In this document: positions 22,833-31,020 of the stretch, piece by piece
How positions within the stretch are numbered: the stretch's first letter is position 1
Layout: each line of letters opens with the position of its first letter
NCBI GenBank assembly: GCA_937888485.1
Contig: CALAQQ010000184.1
Coordinates: 1 to 39,371, forward strand
DNA from: an uncultured Clostridia bacterium
GTDB taxonomy: Bacteria; Bacillota; Clostridia; Oscillospirales; Acutalibacteraceae
DNA length: 39,371 nucleotides
Reading direction: 5' to 3'
The notes under the pieces: generated by a model
Database searches by the model: none
What the model was told of the DNA's origin: nothing
What the model saw: the letters and a program-made list of their open reading frames with translations, nothing else
Translations under genes and position numbers: made by a program

Positions 22833-24911
22833 ATGGAAATCATATCTAAAGCCAAAAGTGCAATCAGTACCGTAAAAGAATACTGGAGTGTACCGCCAAG
22901 CGGCAAAAACATCCCGTATAAAGAAATTGCTTCCTTAAGCGGTGCAGGATTCGGTTTTTACTGGACCACTCTGCTTGCTTCGCAGATAGGACTCAGTGCA
23001 TCGAACTTCCTTGTTGGTGCAAGCATAGGACTGCGCCCGATGGACTTGCAGATAATGCTGACCATCGCCAATCTGATAGGCATTCCTATCGGAATTTTCA
23101 GAAGCTGGTATTATGATAACCATCATATTCCCGGCGGTAAATTCCTGCCTTTCATCAGGAGAACGGGCGTTCCGATAGTCTTTATTTCAATGTTTTTCGT
23201 ATGGTTGCCGTATGAATATTTCAGCTACAACACCAAGGTAGTGGTTGTATGGTTGATGTATTTCCTGCTCAATCAGTTTCTTTCGTTTTATACTGAAAGC
23301 TACAACTATTTCCAGCAGATAATATCTCCTGACGCCCAGGAGAGAGCAAACGCAATGAGCATTTCGCAAGTTGTTTATTCACTTGCGCCCACTCTTACGA
23401 ATCTCTTTATTCCTCTTTTTGCAGGTTGGACGTGGGGTCTTAATAATATCTGGACTTACAGAGTTATTTATCCTGTTTTCACCTTAATCGGTCTTGTAAT
23501 CAGCACAATTTTCTTCCGTAAGGTTAAAGAAAGACTGATTCTTCCGAAGAAAAAGCCCGAAGCCGTCAGACTGCTCGATGCAATCCGTGAGGTTGCAAAG
23601 AATAAGTATTATTGGATTATCCAGGCTGCGGCTTGGGTTGTTTTTCTTGAGTCAGGTTACGGCGTTGTTCTTGGCTGGTCGTTTGTTTACGGTAACGGAG
23701 GAGAACACCAGGAAATGCTCGGTGTTGCAAATACGGTCATCGGCAATGCAGCCTTGTGGTCAATGCTTCTTGCACCGCTTGCAATCAAGTTTATGGGCAA
23801 AAGAAACCTGCTCATAATCGCAAACTCAATCAACGTTGTTATTCTTCTCATTCTTTATTTTGTTTATAAAAATTTTATTCTTATCTGTGTTCTCTGGTAT
23901 GTCAACACATTCATCAACACATTCTGGAACATTGTTCAGCATCAGATCAGTGCCGATATGAGAGATTATCATCAGTGGAAAACCGGTGTCAGAGTTGACG
24001 GACTTTTCGGTCCTCTCGGAATGATAGGTACGGTTATCAGTTTCTTTACGGGCATGGTTTATCCTGCAATTTATGAGAAGATGGGACTGCTTGAGGATTA
24101 TAATGTTCTCTATGATGACACAATCAGAAACAATCTTTTTGAGGTTCTGATTCTTTGCTCGGCGTTGGGCGCTTTCCTTAATCTTGTTCCGTTCTGTTTC
24201 TACGATTTAACCGAAAACAAACACAGAGCCTATGTCGGAGTTCTCAAAATCCGCGCGATGTTTGAAAATTATTCTCTCGGTGTTCTTGAAGATGACGAAC
24301 TGACCGATGCCATGGGTGTTATCCATGAGGCAAAGAGAAACTTCGGAAAAGAGAAAATCAAAGCCGATAAGAGTCTTTCAAAATCAGAAAAGAAAGAAAT
24401 AAAAGAAACCAATCTTGCAATAGAAAGAGCATCGATTATCATGCAGGATCTCAATAAGTTCTCGTGTGAAGCGGGTATTGCAAGATTAGCTCAGGCAAGA
24501 GCTGACTATGCAAACGGAAGCCTTTACTTCTATGAAAATGCAGCCGAAGAAATGAAAAATGCAAGAAGGCTGCCCAAAGCAACAGCAATGGAAAAAGAAA
24601 TACGTTCCGATGCTATCAAGAATGCACGTATCAAAAAGGAGTCCGCATCTCTCATCAGAAAATACGGCATGGAAAACATTGAAGTTCCCGATGAATCCGT
24701 CAAGGATGAAATCATAAACAGAGAGGCGCACAGCTTTATCGAAAGCATGAAGATAAAACGTGAGCTGAACGCTTATCTCAAAAAGGAATCGGTCTATTTA
24801 AGGGCTACAAAACCTTATACAGACGCACATAATCTTATCGCTCAGGCAGAGAATTACACCCATTACGAAGAGCTTGAAGAAAGATATTGTTCTGTCGGTC
24901 TGAATAAATAA
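22833..24911 (+). CDS. GPH/MFS-type sugar symporter with a long cytoplasmic tail
   Basis: This is a 692-residue protein with ATG after GGAGG at 9 bases. Residues about 30-465 hold around twelve membrane segments; the arrangement (FYWTTLLASQIG, GKFLPFIRR, QISADMRDYHQWKTGVR) fits the glycoside-pentoside-hexuronide:cation family. That family is usually about 450-500 residues. Here about 220 more residues form a charged, helical cytoplasmic tail (KADKSLSKSEKKEIKETN, then further Ala/Lys/Glu helices), which has no domain I recognise and is not a PTS IIA domain. It probably imports the sugar acted on by the kinase. It is the last gene of the operon, with a terminator 7 bases later. Confidence 0.8.
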   Translation: MEIISKAKSAISTVKEYWSVPPSGKNIPYKEIASLSGAGFGFYWTTLLASQIGLSASNFLVGASIGLRPMDLQIMLTIANLIGIPIGIFRSWYYDNHHIPGGKFLPFIRRTGVPIVFISMFFVWLPYEYFSYNTKVVVVWLMYFLLNQFLSFYTESYNYFQQIISPDAQERANAMSISQVVYSLAPTLTNLFIPLFAGWTWGLNNIWTYRVIYPVFTLIGLVISTIFFRKVKERLILPKKKPEAVRLLDAIREVAKNKYYWIIQAAAWVVFLESGYGVVLGWSFVYGNGGEHQEMLGVANTVIGNAALWSMLLAPLAIKFMGKRNLLIIANSINVVILLILYFVYKNFILICVLWYVNTFINTFWNIVQHQISADMRDYHQWKTGVRVDGLFGPLGMIGTVISFFTGMVYPAIYEKMGLLEDYNVLYDDTIRNNLFEVLILCSALGAFLNLVPFCFYDLTENKHRAYVGVLKIRAMFENYSLGVLEDDELTDAMGVIHEAKRNFGKEKIKADKSLSKSEKKEIKETNLAIERASIIMQDLNKFSCEAGIARLAQARADYANGSLYFYENAAEEMKNARRLPKATAMEKEIRSDAIKNARIKKESASLIRKYGMENIEVPDESVKDEIINREAHSFIESMKIKRELNAYLKKESVYLRATKPYTDAHNLIAQAENYTHYEELEERYCSVGLNK

Positions 24912-24918
24912 CAATTAC

Positions 24919-24949
24919 GAAGCTGTCTGAAAATGACAGCTTCTTTTTT
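24919..24949 (+). terminator. Rho-independent terminator of the sugar operon
   Basis: GAAGCTGTC-N7-GACAGCTTC is a perfect 9-bp stem followed by six T. It directly abuts the truncated spoVAD frame, so the junction of two formerly separate loci lies at about 24950. Confidence 0.9.
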
Positions 24950-24951
24950 AT

Positions 24952-25368
24952 GGTGTAACCTTGACATCAGCACCTGCTGCGTGTCGCACCATAGCGGATT
25001 TTCTTAACGATACCAACACAGTTCCCGAGGATTATGACATTATTCTGACGGGTGACCTCGGAGCAGTCGGAACGGAGCTTCTTTGTGAGCTTATGGTAAA
25101 GCAGGAGAATATCGATATTTCTGCCGTGCACAATGATTGCGGTCTTATGCTCTATGATATCGAAAAGCAGAAGGATGTCGGTGCAGGCGGTTCGGGGTGC
25201 GGTTGCAGCGGTGCGGTTTTATGCTCCGATATACTCGGCAGAATCGAAAACGGTGAGCTGAAAAAAGTTCTGTTTGTCGGTACGGGAGCACTCATGTCAA
25301 GCGTTTCATCGCTTCAGAGCGAATCTGTTCCGTCAATCGCTCACGGAGTTCTTCTGGCAGGCAGGTGA
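24952..25368 (+). pseudogene. spoVAD: 5'-truncated spoVAD (stage V sporulation protein AD)
   Basis: The frame encodes the C-terminal 40 percent of SpoVAD: SAPAACRTIADFLND, EDYDIILTGDLGAVG, HNDCGLMLYD, GAGGSGCGCSGAV, VGTGALMSS and SVPSIAHGV align with the end of the usual protein of about 340 residues. The first 200 residues are missing, and what precedes is the terminator hairpin of the sugar operon. SpoVAD binds dipicolinic acid for spore uptake; half a thiolase fold cannot do this. A TTG at 24961 has no ribosome site. The neighbours spoVAC and spoVAE are absent too. This is a deletion or insertion scar, unless the assembly is misjoined. Confidence 0.8.
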
Positions 25369-25372
25369 TAAA

Positions 25373-25513
25373 ATGAATGAGCTGACAAAAGCCCTGAGAG
25401 TTGCAAATACTACTCTCAGAATGGTTAAGATAATCGAGATAGTCAAGAAATCGGTGATAACCCTTGCTGCTGTTATGTGCTGTGTGTTTGCATTCAGATT
25501 TTTCCGTAAGTAA
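25373..25513 (+). CDS. 46-residue single-span membrane peptide
   Basis: The ATG at 25373 follows AGGTGATAAA, 4 bases after the spoVAD stop. A basic amphipathic first half (TKALRVANTTLRMVKIIEIVKK) is followed by one membrane span (ITLAAVMCCVFAF) and RFFRK at the end, so the C-terminus is basic. There is no recognised family. It lies 11 bases before the GT84-like gene and is probably co-transcribed with it. Confidence 0.6.
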   Translation: MNELTKALRVANTTLRMVKIIEIVKKSVITLAAVMCCVFAFRFFRK

Positions 25514-25524
25514 GAGGTGGAGCA

Positions 25525-28500
25525 ATGAAGAATATTCCGTGCAAATCAATGGAAACTGCCGTAAAAATATTCAAAAAATATGCTGCAAAGAATAAGAGCG
25601 AAAGAAAAACATCTCATCTTCTTACTGAGCATTATCCTATGCTCGTAAGATGTGCTCATCAGTCGGCAGGGGAATGCCGTAAGATCCCTCAAAAGCTTGG
25701 AATTCCCGAACTTCTGACGGATCTCTTTGATAAATGCAGCGAACTGTGCAAAGATGGAAATCTGCCCGATTCAGATGTGATTATTGAATTTTTTAAAGGC
25801 AAATTAAACGGAATTGCAACAGCATTTCTTCCCCTTGCAATAACAGCCTCACTGATTAATAAATGTGCCGAGGCTGTAAATGATGATAACGATGAAACGC
25901 TCCGGAAATCTGTTTTATCTGTTCAGAAAATGAGAGATACCGATTTTGACCGAATCTCAGAAAAACTTTTCTCAGCCGAAGAAATTCTTATGTCCGACCC
26001 CGCAGGTGTTTATCCTCACATGAACAGCGAAACGAAAGAAAGCTACAGAAGAAAAATTGCAATTCTTGCATTGAAAAATGCAGAAACCGAAGAAAAAACA
26101 GCATCGGAAATTCTTGAAAAAGCCCGAATGAAAGGCGAGCACATCGGCAGATTTATTTTCACCTGCGAAAAAAGAAAAAAGCACGGTAAAATATATCTGA
26201 TTATGGAAGCATTGCTTCCTGCGCTGATTTGTATTTCATCTGCAGTTCTGAGCGGTGAATGGATAATATCACTCATTCTGTATTTCCCGATTTGGGAAAT
26301 AATGCGTTACCCGATTGAAAGAGCGTCGGTTAAGGGTGCTGTTGCGAAAAAATATCCGCGTCTTGAGCTGAACAGTGAAGCCGTATCGGAAATCCGGGCA
26401 TTAATAATATTGTCTGTTATTTTGCCCGCGGCAGATAAAATGTATGAACTTAAAGATAAGCTTGAAGATTTATATCTGAGCAACGCATACGGAAATATAA
26501 AAGTCTGCTGTCTTGCCGATTTTAAGGCAGCAGATGTGCCGAAGAAACCTGAGGATAAGCATATTTTGAATGCCCTGAATAAGGCGATTGATGATTTGAA
26601 TAAAAAATACGGTGGCGGTTTTATCGCTGCTGTCAGACCGAGGTCATATTCCGAAACACAGAATGAATTTATCGGAAAAGAAAGAAAAAGAGGTGCAATA
26701 AGAGAACTTATAAGGGCTGTAAAAGGAAATCAAAAAGGTTTTTTGTCAATAAAAGGTGATACGGAAAAGCTTGAAGATATAAAGTATCTGATGGTGCTCG
26801 ATTATGATTCAAGACCTGTTTTTGATTCGCTGAGAGAGCTTGTTTCTGTTGCCGAACATCCGCTTAATCAACCTGTTATAAAAGACGGCAAGGTAATTTC
26901 GGGTTACGGAATTTTTGCCCCCGAAACAGTTAACAGTCTTTCAAGTTCGGAAAAAACAGTTTTCAGTTCAGTAATGTCACAAGGCTCAGGCGTTTCATAT
27001 TATGATAACCAATCTGTCGAAAGATATCAGCTGTTATTCGGTGAAAGCATATTTTGCGGAAAAGGGCTTATAAATGTTGATGCTTACTATGAATTGCTTG
27101 ACACGAAACTGCCCAAAGAAAAAATTCTGAGCCACGATGTTATTGAAGGAGAATTCCTGCGTACGGGGTTTATACATGATGTGCAGATAATCGAAGATTT
27201 TCCCGCAACAGCAGATGTATATTATAAAAGACTGCACCGATGGGTGAGGGGAGACTGGCAAAATTCGGGCTATATATTCAGTAATAATCCGTTTGATTTT
27301 GTTTCCCGTTTCAAGCTTTTTGACAATCTCAGACGGAGCCTGGTTTCTGCTGTTTGTATTGCTGTGATTGTTTATTCGGCATTTTATCAAGGATATGCAG
27401 GGGTAACGGCGGCAGTGATTTCTCTGTTTGCACTGTGCATATCGGACGTTTTTTCGGGTTTAAATTCCGTGATTTATGGCGGATTCCGTTCTGTTACGGG
27501 TCTTTACTATTCAAAAAAATTATCTGAGGCTCTTGCGTGTTTTGTCAGAGCCTTTTTCAGGGTTTCGTATTCAGCGAGAGATGCGTTCTGTTCTCTTGAT
27601 GCGGTGATAAGAGCACTGTGGAGAATGCTTGTAAGCGGTGACAACATGCTTGAATGGACAAGCTATTCTTCGGAACAAAACGATGGGAAATCCATGCTGT
27701 ACGCTTGTATTCCTTCAGTTCTGATTTCCACAGTATTGTTCGTTCTGGGGTTGCCGATACACAGATTGATCGGGATTCTGATTCTCGGAGATATTATGCT
27801 GACTCTTTTCGGAAATTCACCGGTTAAACAGAAAAACAAGAAAATAACGCCTGACCAAAGGGAATATCTATTATCTGTTGCATCAGCAATGTGGGAGTAC
27901 TTTGAAGATTTTTGCGGTGAAGAAAATAATTATCTTCCGCCTGATAATATTCAGTTTGCACCACACCGTGCAGTTGCCCAAAGAACATCGCCTACCAATA
28001 TCGGTCTTATGCTTGCGTGCTTTTTATCGGCGCGTGATTTGGGATTTATAACAACGGAAGAAATGTGCCGTCGGATAAATCAGAGCTTGTCAAGTATAGA
28101 GAAGCTTGATAAATATAAAGGAAATCTTATGAATTGGTACAGAACAGAAAATCTTGAAGTTCTGCCGCCCCGATTTGTTTCAGCTGTTGACAGCGGAAAC
28201 TTTCTTTGTTGTCTGACTGCAGTGAAAGAGGGAATTCGGGAATATTACGATGAGTGTGCCGGACTAAAAAAAACAGTAGAGCGGATAGAAAAAATAATCG
28301 CTTCAACAGATTTGAGTGTTATGTATAACCGTCGCAGAAGATTGTTTTGCATAGGAATAAATCCCGATAACGGAGAAAAAACCGAAAGCTGTTACGACCT
28401 GTATATGAGCGAAATGAGAATGACGGCATATTTTTCTGTAGCAAGAAAGCTTGTCCCGAAAAATCATTGGATGTCACTCGACAGACCTGTTGTAAAAAGC

Positions 28501-30120
28501 GGAAGATATTCGGGTCTTGTTTCGTGGACAGGTACGATGTTTGAATATTTTATGGCGGATATTTTTGTTCCTGCGCCTCATGGAAGTCTGAGTAATGAAG
28601 CCCTTTGTTTTTGCTTGCAGTGTCAGAGAAAAAAAGCAGGAAGAAATCCGTTCGGAATGTCTGAAAGCGGTTTTTATGCATTCGACAAATATCTGAATTA
28701 CCAATATAAAGCGCACGGGGTTCAGAAACTCGGATTAAGGCGTAATCTTGACAAGGAAAATGTTATTTCTCCGTATTCAACATTTCTCACTTTGAATATT
28801 GCACCGCAGTTATCCATGAATAATCTGAGAAGACTTGAAAAACTCGGAATGATGGGCAAATACGGATTTTATGAGGCAGTTGATTTCTCATCTGACAGAA
28901 AATACGGCAAATATTCGTTGGTCAGCTCATTTATGGTTCACCATATCGGCATGAGTTTGCTGTCGGCAGATAATCTTCTTAATGAAAAATGTATGCAGAA
29001 ACGTTTTATGAAGGACAGATATATGTGCGGGGCAAAAACTCTCCTTGAAGAAAAGCCTCTTTCCGGAAAAGAAATATTCAAAGATGTTGTTTCCGACACG
29101 GTTATTCCAACCTTGAGAGAAAGAGTTCAAAAGAAGAAAAGTGAGTGGGTAAGGTATGATTCAGAACCTGAAAAATATTCTGTGTTTTCAAACGGAAGGA
29201 TGTCGATGTTTGCAGACAACAAAGGTCATATAACAGTTACGATGGACGGTGAAAAAGCATGGACCTCCTGTTTGTGGAGTGTATTCATAAGCGAAGAAAA
29301 CGAATATACTTTTTGCAAGGATTCATATATCAGGCGGTCATATTCAACAGCAGAGTATCGGAGTGAATGCGATGGCTTGCGTCTGACAACCGAGGTTTTT
29401 ATGCTAAAAAACGAAAATTGTATAATTGTGAAACACATCTTTCAAAACAAAAAAAGAGGGGAAACCATAAAAGGAAAACTCAGAGTACAGGATATAAAAA
29501 AATATGATAATTGTTCTGTATCGTGCGGATTTATAAATTCAGAAACAAGCAGAAATGGAAACTGTTTCGAAACAGATGCAGAAATAAATTCCGGAGAGAC
29601 TGAAGAATATATTTTTGTAATAGCAACAGAAACAACAGAGAGTGATGCGTCGAATTCATTTGAAGCGATGAAGACAAAGAAAAACAGTTTTTTGAAAGCT
29701 GAAAACCCATTTTATATTGATTCATTTTTGCAGGCACTGTCTGAAAAATATCTGCCTTATCTGATAAATTATGATAGTCAGAAGGTTTCAGAATTTGATA
29801 AAAAATTTGAAATATCCGGTAATTATCCTGTGATTCTTGTTAAAGCGGAGAATAAATCTGACTTTGAAAAAGTAAGGATTTTTATTGTTTTTAATAAGAT
29901 CCTGAGAAATTGCGGTATAAAAAACACATTAATTATATGTAATAATGCAACGCAAAGCGAAAAAACCTCTGTTTTACAGACGATAGAAACCTTCCTGAAT
30001 GAAGAAAGGTGTGATTTGATGCTTGGAATTGGCGGAGGAATATATATAAAAAACGAAGATTTTTTAAAAGATTTTGAAAAAGAGTTGAAAGAGATAAAAA
30101 ACACGATAGTATCAGAATAA
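25525..30120 (+). CDS. GT84 cyclic beta-1,2-glucan synthase-like protein without the phosphorylase barrel
   Basis: This is a 1531-residue protein. Membrane segments lie near 225-265 and, after the synthase region, near 605-780. The glycosyltransferase part shows GKERKRGAIRELIRAVKG, LMVLDYDSRP (DxD at 426-428), LFGESIFCGKGLINVDAY, ILSHDVIEGEFLRTGF and HRWVRGDWQ near 571, the NdvB/GT84 order. A glycoamylase-like domain follows at about 790-1200 (TSPTNIGLMLA, NWYRTENLEVLPPRFVSAVDSGNFL, GLRRNL, GFYEAVDFSS, HHIGMSLL). The N-terminal beta domain of GH94 is recognisable after 1215, but the catalytic alpha-barrel that phosphorolyses the chain is absent; the protein ends in about 110 residues of unrelated type. 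Classical NdvB proteins have nearly 2800 residues. The product is probably a beta-1,2-glucan, linear or cyclic; chain-length control would differ. A terminator follows. Confidence 0.8.
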   Translation: MKNIPCKSMETAVKIFKKYAAKNKSERKTSHLLTEHYPMLVRCAHQSAGECRKIPQKLGIPELLTDLFDKCSELCKDGNLPDSDVIIEFFKGKLNGIATAFLPLAITASLINKCAEAVNDDNDETLRKSVLSVQKMRDTDFDRISEKLFSAEEILMSDPAGVYPHMNSETKESYRRKIAILALKNAETEEKTASEILEKARMKGEHIGRFIFTCEKRKKHGKIYLIMEALLPALICISSAVLSGEWIISLILYFPIWEIMRYPIERASVKGAVAKKYPRLELNSEAVSEIRALIILSVILPAADKMYELKDKLEDLYLSNAYGNIKVCCLADFKAADVPKKPEDKHILNALNKAIDDLNKKYGGGFIAAVRPRSYSETQNEFIGKERKRGAIRELIRAVKGNQKGFLSIKGDTEKLEDIKYLMVLDYDSRPVFDSLRELVSVAEHPLNQPVIKDGKVISGYGIFAPETVNSLSSSEKTVFSSVMSQGSGVSYYDNQSVERYQLLFGESIFCGKGLINVDAYYELLDTKLPKEKILSHDVIEGEFLRTGFIHDVQIIEDFPATADVYYKRLHRWVRGDWQNSGYIFSNNPFDFVSRFKLFDNLRRSLVSAVCIAVIVYSAFYQGYAGVTAAVISLFALCISDVFSGLNSVIYGGFRSVTGLYYSKKLSEALACFVRAFFRVSYSARDAFCSLDAVIRALWRMLVSGDNMLEWTSYSSEQNDGKSMLYACIPSVLISTVLFVLGLPIHRLIGILILGDIMLTLFGNSPVKQKNKKITPDQREYLLSVASAMWEYFEDFCGEENNYLPPDNIQFAPHRAVAQRTSPTNIGLMLACFLSARDLGFITTEEMCRRINQSLSSIEKLDKYKGNLMNWYRTENLEVLPPRFVSAVDSGNFLCCLTAVKEGIREYYDECAGLKKTVERIEKIIASTDLSVMYNRRRRLFCIGINPDNGEKTESCYDLYMSEMRMTAYFSVARKLVPKNHWMSLDRPVVKSGRYSGLVSWTGTMFEYFMADIFVPAPHGSLSNEALCFCLQCQRKKAGRNPFGMSESGFYAFDKYLNYQYKAHGVQKLGLRRNLDKENVISPYSTFLTLNIAPQLSMNNLRRLEKLGMMGKYGFYEAVDFSSDRKYGKYSLVSSFMVHHIGMSLLSADNLLNEKCMQKRFMKDRYMCGAKTLLEEKPLSGKEIFKDVVSDTVIPTLRERVQKKKSEWVRYDSEPEKYSVFSNGRMSMFADNKGHITVTMDGEKAWTSCLWSVFISEENEYTFCKDSYIRRSYSTAEYRSECDGLRLTTEVFMLKNENCIIVKHIFQNKKRGETIKGKLRVQDIKKYDNCSVSCGFINSETSRNGNCFETDAEINSGETEEYIFVIATETTESDASNSFEAMKTKKNSFLKAENPFYIDSFLQALSEKYLPYLINYDSQKVSEFDKKFEISGNYPVILVKAENKSDFEKVRIFIVFNKILRNCGIKNTLIICNNATQSEKTSVLQTIETFLNEERCDLMLGIGGGIYIKNEDFLKDFEKELKEIKNTIVSE

Positions 30121-30141
30121 AATCAGCGTATAATTCGACAT

Positions 30142-30178
30142 ACAACTGTAAAGCAAAAAACTTTACAGTTGTTGTTTT
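30142..30178 (+). terminator. Terminator of the glucan synthase gene (inverted repeat copy 1)
   Basis: ACAACTGTAAAG-CAAAAAA-CTTTACAGTTGT is a perfect 12-bp stem followed by TGTTTT, 21 bases after the stop. Its inner part TGTAAAG-N7-CTTTACA recurs three more times downstream. Confidence 0.85.
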
Positions 30179-30256
30179 ATATCAGAATAAATATATAAAA
30201 TGCCTTATATATCAACATATTTATCATTAACGTTCTGAATTCAAAACGCCAAAACC

Positions 30257-30278
30257 TGTAAAGTGATAATGCTTTACG
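30257..30278. repeat. TGTAAAG-N8-CTTTACG inverted repeat, copy 2
   Basis: The arms are identical to copy 1 except the last base (G). The loop is TGATAATG. No T-run follows, so it is not a terminator. Confidence 0.55.
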
Positions 30279-30438
30279 CGCTCGAAAAATCAACTGTATT
30301 CTGACAGTGTTGATATAGCATGAATCAACTTGATAAAACCATGATTATAAACTAAAAAACGCGAAAAAACAGATGTAAAAAGCACTTAATATTCTAAATG
30401 TGCAATAAAATTTCTTGTTTTATCTTTTTTGTCAAAAA

Positions 30439-30460
30439 TGTAAAGTTATATAGCTTTACA
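30439..30460. repeat. TGTAAAG-N8-CTTTACA inverted repeat, copy 3
   Basis: Perfect 7-bp arms around TTATATAG. It ends 25 bases upstream of the -35 box of the promoter at 30486, a position suited to an activator or an upstream operator. Confidence 0.6.
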
Positions 30461-30485
30461 GATGGCAAATCAGGCGATAAAAAAG

Positions 30486-30514
30486 TTGATTTTTATATGG
30501 AAATATGTTATAGT
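30486..30514 (+). promoter_or_regulatory. Upstream promoter P1 in the long intergenic region
   Basis: TTGATT (30486-30491), 17 bases, TATAGT (30509-30514). It has no gene close behind; the next start codon is 500 bases on at 31021. It may drive a longer leader or a small RNA. Confidence 0.55.
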
Positions 30515-30540
30515 TAATATACATTTTATATATACGCTAC

Positions 30541-30593
30541 TCACAGGACGCTCTGACACATATGTTGTTCAAATGGATAATTCGCTGATTCTG
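30541..30593 (+). repeat. Block duplicated at 30832-30869
   Basis: TCACAGGAC, AATGGATA and ATTC-x-x-TGATTCTG occur here in the same order as at 30832-30869, with a longer first gap (31 against 3 bases). The downstream copy is part of the folded leader. This one follows promoter P1 by about 20 bases and runs into inverted repeat copy 4. Confidence 0.6.
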
Positions 30594-30612
30594 TAAAGAA
30601 AAATGCTTTACA
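30592..30612. repeat. TGTAAAG-N7-CTTTACA inverted repeat, copy 4
   Basis: Perfect 7-bp arms around AAAAATG, about 70 bases downstream of the predicted P1 start. It could be an operator or an RNA hairpin; no T-run follows. Confidence 0.6.
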
Positions 30613-30739
30613 ATATTTCCAATAATTTATTGGGTTTTCCAAGAATCCTTCAGATGTAAATATCGCTGTCATATTGCCTAATTTTTCGACGATGAGATTG
30701 TTCAATATTAACAAATTATGAAATCCTTTTTAAAAATCG

Positions 30740-30768
30740 TTGACTTTGCAGCGGAATTTGGGTATATT
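30740..30768 (+). promoter_or_regulatory. Promoter P2 of the dockerin-protein gene
   Basis: TTGACT (30740-30745), 17 bases, TATATT (30763-30768). The predicted start near 30775 gives an untranslated leader of about 245 bases containing the structured region at 30832-30996. Confidence 0.75.
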
Positions 30769-30831
30769 TATTATGACCATATAGTGGTTTTGTGTCTGCC
30801 ATATTATAAATTTACATTATGTTATGTGCCG

Positions 30832-30996
30832 TCACAGGACTGCAATGGATAAAAAATTCTGTGATTCTGGCTATCGCTTGCGCCGGTGACGGCGTTACCC
30901 GGCGTAGCGAAATCAATTAAGGAGGTTGGTCAGAAGCGTTAGGCCTTTTGGCTGATACGCAAACAAAATTATTTATCCAAGCCCTACTATTTTGTT
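30832..30996 (+). ncRNA. Structured 5' leader, riboswitch-like, class unknown
   Basis: Closing helix: TGGATAAA (30846-30853) pairs with TTTATCCA (30972-30979). Inside, TCGCTTGCGCCGG (30874-30886) pairs with CCGGCGTAGCGA (30899-30910) with one bulge. A second hairpin uses GCGT/ACGC and GGCC/GGCT (30936-30960). TCACAG (30832-30837) can pair with CTGTGA (30859-30864), which would place one strand of the closing helix in a loop: a pseudoknot or a competing fold. AACAAAAT/ATTTTGTT (30962-30996) before T7 is a weak terminator-like alternative. An AAGGAGG at 30919-30925 has no gene behind it. The motifs of the cobalamin, c-di-GMP, SAM, TPP and ydaO classes were looked for and not found. Confidence 0.55.
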
Positions 30997-31020
30997 CAAA
31001 TTTTTTTGGAGGTGTACAAT

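Noticed and set aside
30142..30612. Repeated TGTAAAG/CTTTACA units as a CRISPR array
   Set aside because: The unit is only about 21 bases with differing centres, spacings are 110, 182 and 153 bases, and no cas gene is near.
30919..30925. AAGGAGG in the leader as the ribosome site of a small gene
   Set aside because: No start codon lies at a proper distance with an open frame of useful length; the sequence is more likely part of the RNA fold.
30832..31005. Leader as a c-di-GMP, cobalamin or ydaO riboswitch
   Set aside because: GTTACCCGG and GCGAAAT fragments look suggestive, but the conserved core motifs of these classes are absent or in the wrong order.
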